Shown here one piece after another: positions 54,741 through 62,352 of a DNA stretch of 64,000 nucleotides. This DNA is from Hepsetus odoe (lineage: Eukaryota; Chordata; Actinopteri; Characiformes; Hepsetidae), in NCBI GenBank assembly GCA_017165825.1, contig CM029367.1, positions 10,803,183 through 10,867,182 of the forward strand, in the 5' to 3' direction. The notes beneath the pieces were generated by a model. It had not been told where the DNA came from, made no database searches, and saw only the letters and a program-made list of their open reading frames with translations. Within the stretch, counting starts at the first letter, position 1, and the number at the start of each line of letters is the position of its first letter. The position numbers and the translations under genes were made by a program.

Positions 54741-56827
54741 GCTTTTAAATGTACAATGTTTTGACTATATTCCTCAATATTCCATCAACATTGTTTTTAC
54801 CATTTTGCCATTTTGTTCAATGACTGCAGCGGCATACTGCAGCATCAACTATGTGCCAAAGAATGGTGGCGTGATCAACAGGACCAGAGAGCGGCCTGGC
54901 AGCAGAATACAGTACTACTGTAACGCAGGCTACAGACTGGTAGGGCAGCGCAACGCCACATGCAGACTCCATCCCAATGGCTTGTACCAGTGGGATGCCT
55001 CAGCTCCACTTTGTCAAGGTAAGCTTTTTGCTAAGTAAGGGCCAAAATGTCCTGAATGTCCAGAGAGCTACCTACACATTTCTTCTTAATAATGGGTATT
55101 CCTAGAAGTCCCTTTTGCTGCAGTATCACCCTTAAGCTCTATTTTTGTGGAGGTCTGTTTCTATTCAGCCACAAGAGCATTAGTGAGGTATTCATGGTAG
55201 CCAATTGCCTTGCACACATTGCTTCAGTTCTTCTCTATAACATATAATAATTCTGTAAAGGACTTTCTATATGAATATATATGTTTTCTATATGAATGTG
55301 CGTGTGTATGACATTGACCTCTTGCAAAAATTTGCATAAATGAAAGAGTAATGCCACATCAGTAGTTTTAGATCATGCCACACCTTACAATCTAAACTCA
55401 GACAATAACAGTGCCACACGTCCATGACTAAAAGCCCCTGGAGAGAAGATGGCCTTTGTTTAGTTAATGTTCTTATACACAAATATTATAAATTACTCTC
55501 CAGTCAAAGATAGCGTTAATTTACTTCGCTCTTTCAAGAGGACTTCCTAAGGGACGAATTTGTTGCCAGTGAAATGTGTGGGTAGAGTTTGCGCAGTTTC
55601 CTGACTGGTCCCTACAAAAAAGCAAACTTTAGGGAGACGATATTTAACCAATGTTTACTCTGTTCCTCAAATATCCAAAGATGGATAAAACATCACATCT
55701 TTGCTACAATATTTTCTCATGCCTGGCTCTTTTTCAGACCTTCATTGCTATAGTTTGATTTTGCATAATAAAGTCTCAAATGCCAAACCTATTTATGGAA
55801 CATGGCAACTGCTCAAATGTTGCTTTTATAAATCAATTTGAGTCAACGTGTTTTCAGTATAGGGAAATGCATTCAAATTATTATATGTTGAAACTGATAG
55901 TATGATGCCAATACTGGAGTGCTTCGTTCCACATCATGGAAAAGCTCATAATTTCCCCTTTTCTTTTAAATAAAAGGTTAACTTTAAACATAAAGTGGCA
56001 TGTTCCGAAACATCCTAAACATGTTTCTCCCAAGTTGAAGTAGTCTATTTATGTTCATTTTTTTGAGCTGGGAAATTTTGACTTCTTAATACCATGTTGC
56101 CAGGAAATCCAACATGAAATAATGGATAACAACAGTTTAGCTATAAGTTATAAGGAGTGTCTCAGTACAGTACATTTTAAAAGAGCCAAACACAGGTCTT
56201 AACACAGTTACAATAACAGCCTGTTAAATTCTAAAGCAATCCAGGGAGGTTGGTCATGGTCATGCAAAGGGCCCATTAAATAGGGATTGATAAGAATGGA
56301 TAGATGGGACATTTTGGACATGTATGACAGCATTTGTCACACAGGACATGCCATTTCCATTACATCCTTCAGTTTAGCAGGACACCACTGGTGTCCTTCA
56401 TCCTAAAGTCGTTTGAGTATTCAGTCATGATGAGAGGGAGACAGAACTATAATCGAATGTGTTTGATGTGTCTCAGCCTCCTTTAATTTCATTGTTCATG
56501 CCTCTCCTTCGTCTCTTCATTGGAGGGCTAATTTTATCCTTCGCCCTGCGTGGCAATGTGTCTCCCCGGCTGTGCTACTTTGCTCCCTTTCTCCTGCCCT
56601 GCCAGCATTGCCACTAAAAGAAATCTCTCTGTATGTTCATTAGTGAAGAAAGTTGCAGAGAAAAGGCAATGTATTAGCATAGAGGCAGGAGTTGGCTGAA
56701 ATTTATGCAGGGCTAATTGTTTTTGGGGGTGGTCTGTTTTCTGTGCATGTTTGTTTCATGGAGTTTTTGTGAGACAATTACCTGTTTGGGGATTGGAAAG
56801 AAGAAATATGGCTTGTGAAGAAGTACA

Positions 56828-56862
<35 letters not shown>

Positions 56863-59800
56863 CTGTTTTCTAGCTACAAGAAATTTTAATGGTAGTGTTG
56901 ATCCCCCCATTATCTAGTTTGGTTCTGACATGGTTGTAATCCATACGGGTTTGAAGATGGTTATTATCATCAATCAGCATGCAATCATGCACTGGCATGT
57001 TTGTGAAGAAATGTCATCTTTTGTTAGCAACTGGTGGGATTTCCTCAGTGCTCTGCTGGCAATCTGCATGCTGCCTTATGCAATCACACGGTTAATCCAA
57101 GGCTTTTAGGCTGTTAAGACGACGCCTGAGGCTTCTGTGTTTTAGGACAGTTCAATCAGCCATCTCCCACCAAAAATGTCTCACCAGCTTGCAGAAAAGG
57201 CACCACACCAATGTTTCATACAAGAAGTCTCATTACAAGAAATCATGATGACACCCCACCAAGGACTGGAGGTTAAAACATTAATATTCCTCCCTGTTTT
57301 AAAACAAGTGGAACAGACTTGGCTCTCCCCATCTGTGGAGCCAAGGCAGCCAGAATGTGAGCTAATTAAGGCCAATCATTTCTTTAAACGGCAAGAAAAA
57401 TCCAAGCAGTCTGTCTAGAGGTCAGCTCAGGGCAAGAAAGGGCCCAGGGCGTCCTTGTTTATATGCCCTCTCTACAGTGACCAGACCTTGATCCGTTCTG
57501 ACACAAAAGAACTTTAACTGGTCCTATTGCTTTTCCCCTGAGTGGTGGAAACATCTGTTTGCTTGCATGTGTCTTTAATTTTTATTACAGGTCCAGCAAT
57601 GCTCCCAATTTAACTCCCATTAAGCAGAGAGAAAGCTAAAGTGACTTACATGGTTAAGCGTCCCTTGCTTTTTCCTTTCCTTTAACAATTTGCATACAAA
57701 CCAGAAGTTAGTGGGCTTAAACTGGGAATGAGCATGTTGTTGATATTTTCTGATATTACTAGTAAAAACTTGCTTGACGAATGATTAATTTGGCACTCAT
57801 ACGTGACTCATGCACAAACAGGCAAATAAAGGCTATGTAAACAAATTAATATATAACGGCTAACATTGCATTCAGCAAGGTAAAAATTAGCAAGCACTCA
57901 AACACCAAATGACGAATAGATGTCTGGCTATAATCTCTTTGGTGATGTACAGAAAGTAAATGTCTCTTTTTTGTCATTTGGAAGACATGCCACATGGGTA
58001 ACCACTACTAAAAGCTTCTTCTGCATTACCTCATTACATACAGTGCAGCAGAGGGCAGCCACATCCAGGGAGCAGTGTTGGGTACTGTACCTTGCTCTAG
58101 GGAACCTGAATAGCCTGCTGGTTTGGGACTCAAAACCAAAACCTTCTGATTATGGTGTCTTATGCTCCTAATGCAACTCCAATTAAACAGAGTGAAAGCT
58201 AAAGTGACCCACATGGGCTTTTAAATTGTTCACTGGATAATGTGTAGTAAGTTAAATAAATAATAATGCATATTGACATGTTAATGAAGCAATTACAAGT
58301 GATCAAATTATTTATGCATATACATAACAATATAACAGAATATTTTATAACAATAAAATAGCCTGCTGATATAGATATATTGTAAAAATAATCCCATTGT
58401 TATATCGTTTGATTTCTGTAATCTTGGCAGGTGTACAGGGGGAGAATGCCGATGATTTAGAATGCTGTCATGCACCCATATTGCACTCTACCTAGAGTGA
58501 CTTACCCCCCCTTTTCTTTTCATGTGTATTTCTTCTGATCCTAACTAGTAACCTGTCATTTTGTATCAAGAATGCCACTATAAGGAAGTCAGCAAGAATT
58601 CAAATTTCAATTCAGTCAGGTCGTATTCCATTCGTAGGGCAGCAGTGGCCTAGTGCTTAGGGAGTTGCAGGGACTAGGCCCCAGGATCTGAGGATTGTGG
58701 GTTCAACCCCTTTACCAGTAGGTTGCCCTGAGGTAACCTTGAGCAAGGTACTGTCCCCGCCACTGCTCCCCAGTTGCTTTCATAGCTGTCCCCTGCTGCA
58801 CGATGTGTGTTTGTGTGCATGGGTTAAATGCAGAGGTCCACTTTTGTTGTGGTTCACTGTGTGCTGTGCTGTATATTCACAATGACAAGAATAGTCACTT
58901 TTCACACACACACACACACACACACGTTTTCCAGTCCTTCAGGAACACCCCTTGTAAAGACTGTTATGTTTCTGTTGCCAGCCATCTCTTGTGGTGTTCC
59001 GGAGAGTCCAGCCAACGGCTCCTTCCATGGCCTGCAGTACACTGTGGGCAGTAAGGTCCAGTACCAGTGTGATGAAGGTTACCAGGTGGAGAGCACCTCC
59101 CTGCTGTCTTCTGTCTGCTTGGAAGATGGAACGTGGAGCAATGCTGCCCACCCTCCTCGCTGCTTACGTGAGCCACTCCTTGCATTTCCCGTTTCCATGC
59201 CAACAGCATGTTCAAATGACCACTGCTTTAATTGAGCCTGTTGCAGCCAGCACCCTCTGTCGACTCGTATCCCTCCTCTGAGAACAATGTAGGGCAGGTA
59301 ATTGGCCAAATGAACAATAATGACTGGATTTTTTTTTCCTCACGGTTTGGCTATCAAACGAGACAAATGCTATGATGGGGCATGTCCTCCCCCCTCCCTT
59401 CGTTCTGACCTGAATTAGCAGTGGCCCCTGAAGCAGTCGGGCCTAATATATTCCTGTGGTGCCTTCAGCATAATGGCCACATTTTATGCGTTCCCAGGTC
59501 AGAGTCCGAGATATATTGATAGCAACTGACACACATGAAAAATGAAATGCAACTTCTGCAATTTTTATTTGCAAAATATTCTTCTGAGAGGATATAAGAT
59601 GAAACGCGGGCATGAGCTCATGATCCAACACAAAATTAATGCTTTAAAGTTGCCTTAAAAAAAAAAGAAGTCTTTACTAAAAAATGGTATTTTATTATAA
59701 TTTTAGAGTATCATGGTGTATGCAAAGGTTTACACACCCCTGATCAGTGAACTTACCTTCTTCATGTAATAAATGTGACATATTTTGTGCATAATTTAGC

Positions 59801-62305
59801 GCAAAACAAATGTAATGTCTTATATTTATTTCAGAGTAATTGTGTTCCCAGCAATTGTTCCAATTGTAAATTTGTAATTAGACTTGTTAATTGATAGTTA
59901 CTGTTAAAAATGTAAATATAGTGTGCATAGCATAAATCCTCTAAAGGGAAAGCATTACAGGAATGTTTTTTAATGCTTATAAAGGGTTTATATGAAAGGT
60001 CGTCAAAGCAGAAGACTGGATGCTCTAAAGTCATATCACAAACTTAACAGCTACATTGAAACAAAAAGATTTAAAGTGATTTTGTTGTATGAAAGGAATC
60101 TAAAGATAGCCCAAAAGACTTAACATCCACCTGCTTGCGAACAAGGTGTACTTATGTTATTTTATCCTTGTGCACTTCATATGGGATTTTTCCATTAATG
60201 CTTTCTTGGCTTTGTGTCCCACAGCGGTTCAGTGCCCCAACATTGAGAGCATGCTGTCAGAACACATGGTGTGGCGTCTAATCTCAGGCTCGCTTTTTGA
60301 GCTTGGGGCACAGATAATGCTAAGCTGCACTCCTGGCTACTACCTGGGGGGCCAGAGGACTATCAAGTGCTTAGCCAATGCAACCTGGGGAGGATTGGAG
60401 GAGAGGTCGACCTGCAAGAGTAAGCCTGCGGTCATACTCTTACACAAGCACACACACAGTTTTATACATTATCAGAAATATACAAATATACAATTCCATT
60501 CCAATGTGATGAGCCATGAGTCATTCTAGGCATTTCTTTATTAATAATGATTTTATTCTAGATGTTATAGAACTTTCTCGATCACTGTAAGCAAGGCATA
60601 ATACGTACACTGAGTTCTTTGAAAGTACTTTATAAATGAGAATATACAAATGAAATAGATTTCAGAAAATAAACCATTAAAACAGTAGATTAAAAGAGAA
60701 TGAATTCATCAAGGTTAAGGCACAATTAAAGCTTCACATTTAAAGATATGAAATGAAACAAAGCAAAGTAATAGAAAGATTAATATTAGTCACTTTAGAT
60801 CGCTCATGTTTTTCATGTGCTTGCATCTTAATTTATGACTTTAAACCTAGGTTGTGAGTTGTTTCAGATTAAGAATATAATCTTAATAGCACCTCATTAT
60901 GTCATCAGTTATGCCTCATTAGTTTAAAGATATATAGATATCAGTGAGTCAGGGCAGAGCTGTTGGTCACTTTTCGTCTTATGTGTCAATGTGGCTTGTA
61001 TTTCCTGTCTTGTGGGGCAGCGGTGGCCTAGTGGTTAGGGAGTTGCCCCCGCATCAGAAGATTGTGGGTTTGATTCCCTCACCAGTAGGTTTCCCTGAGG
61101 TACCCTTGAGCAAGGTGCCATCCCTGTCACTGCTCCCTGGGCACTTTCAATAGCTGCCCACTGCTCCATGGTGTGTGCATGGGTTAAATGCAGCGGTCCA
61201 ATTTCACTGTGCTGTGCTGTGACCTTGCAATGACAAGGGTTGTCACTTTCACTTGTGAGTACAGTAAAGTTTTATGTTTAATAAAACCTTTCCATTTTCC
61301 TGGCAATTACATTCAGTCAAACCCACCACAGCGTGACAAAATGACCGACCAAATCATTGACGTAGCAAGTCAGGATTTGGTTCATGGCCTGTTTGAGGGG
61401 CTGATAGACTGGCTAGGACGTGGAGATGAAGCTGAGCTGCAGGAGGGTCATGAGGTTCTTGGCCAGCTTGAGTTAGTCCCCCGGCTATCCAATGACTTGA
61501 GGTTAGCCGAGCTGGACAGATTCTTTTCGACCCTCTTAAGGGAAATACCAGCAGTCCTCCCCCCAGTGGAGACTTAATAGAGAGAAGCTGTGGAAGTCAT
61601 CTTCCAAAAGCCACTGAGTCTCTAAGACTCCACCCATTGACGCCAACTAAATGCAACGACATGCTCCTGCTAGCCAAGGCTCGTTCAGGAGGGCAGTTCC
61701 CCTTCACCAACAGCCCCTGTTGGGCCATGGACCCCTTATGTTTGTTGTGTCAGTCCAGTCACTGTCTCCCTTTATGTCTCTGTATGTTCCTCTCCCTGTG
61801 TCCCCACTGTTGAGTGTCCCCTTTCCTGTTCTTGTGCCCTTCACATATATTCATGCACCATTCATGCCTCTGTCCCAGTTTTCATGTCCCCAGTCTTCAT
61901 GTGCCCGTTTTTTGTCCCATATCTGCTCACCATTCTCGTCCCATGTCTCCTCCTGTATCTGCTCCGCAGACCCATCCTGTGTCACGCTCCCTGGTCCCAT
62001 CCCATGTCTAGTCCAGTGTCTGTTCTCCAATCCTGTCCCGTGTCTGCTCCCCGGTCCATTACTGTCCATTGTCCCGTCTGATGTCACTGTCCAGTGCAGT
62101 GCCGTGTGTCCAGTGTACAGCCCAAGCACCTCGCTGCCAGACCTGTCCATTGTCAGTCGCTGGTAGTGAGCACAGTCATGTGCCCCCAAAGGGTGGCTGT
62201 TTAGTTTTCTGGCGGGGCTCCCCAGCCAGCCAGCCTTTCTGTCCTTATATTGGTTTTTATTTTTTTCAATAATTTCAAAAGGCCTTGCGCACGCGTGTGT
62301 GTGTG

Positions 62306-62352
<47 letters not shown>

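Larger units (their letters stand above)
52511..54829 (+). other. csmd2: csmd2 intron between exons 18 and 19
   Basis: This 2.3-kb intron contains a CA tract near 53080-53115, a truncated copy of the palindromic element from 53851, and TA tracts on both sides of a SINE at 54413-54740. Confidence 0.85.
55019..58981 (+). other. csmd2: csmd2 intron between exons 19 and 20
   Basis: This 4.0-kb intron contains a CA tract at 56829-56861, a decayed antisense SINE near 58020-58160, and a SINE at 58634-58902 that ends in a CA tract. The stretch 55019-56800 shows nothing I recognise. Confidence 0.85.

Noticed and set aside
61651..62166. 171-residue frame rich in Pro, Ser and Cys.
   Set aside because: It results from the C/T-rich degenerate repeat, and alternative frames over the same bases look the same.
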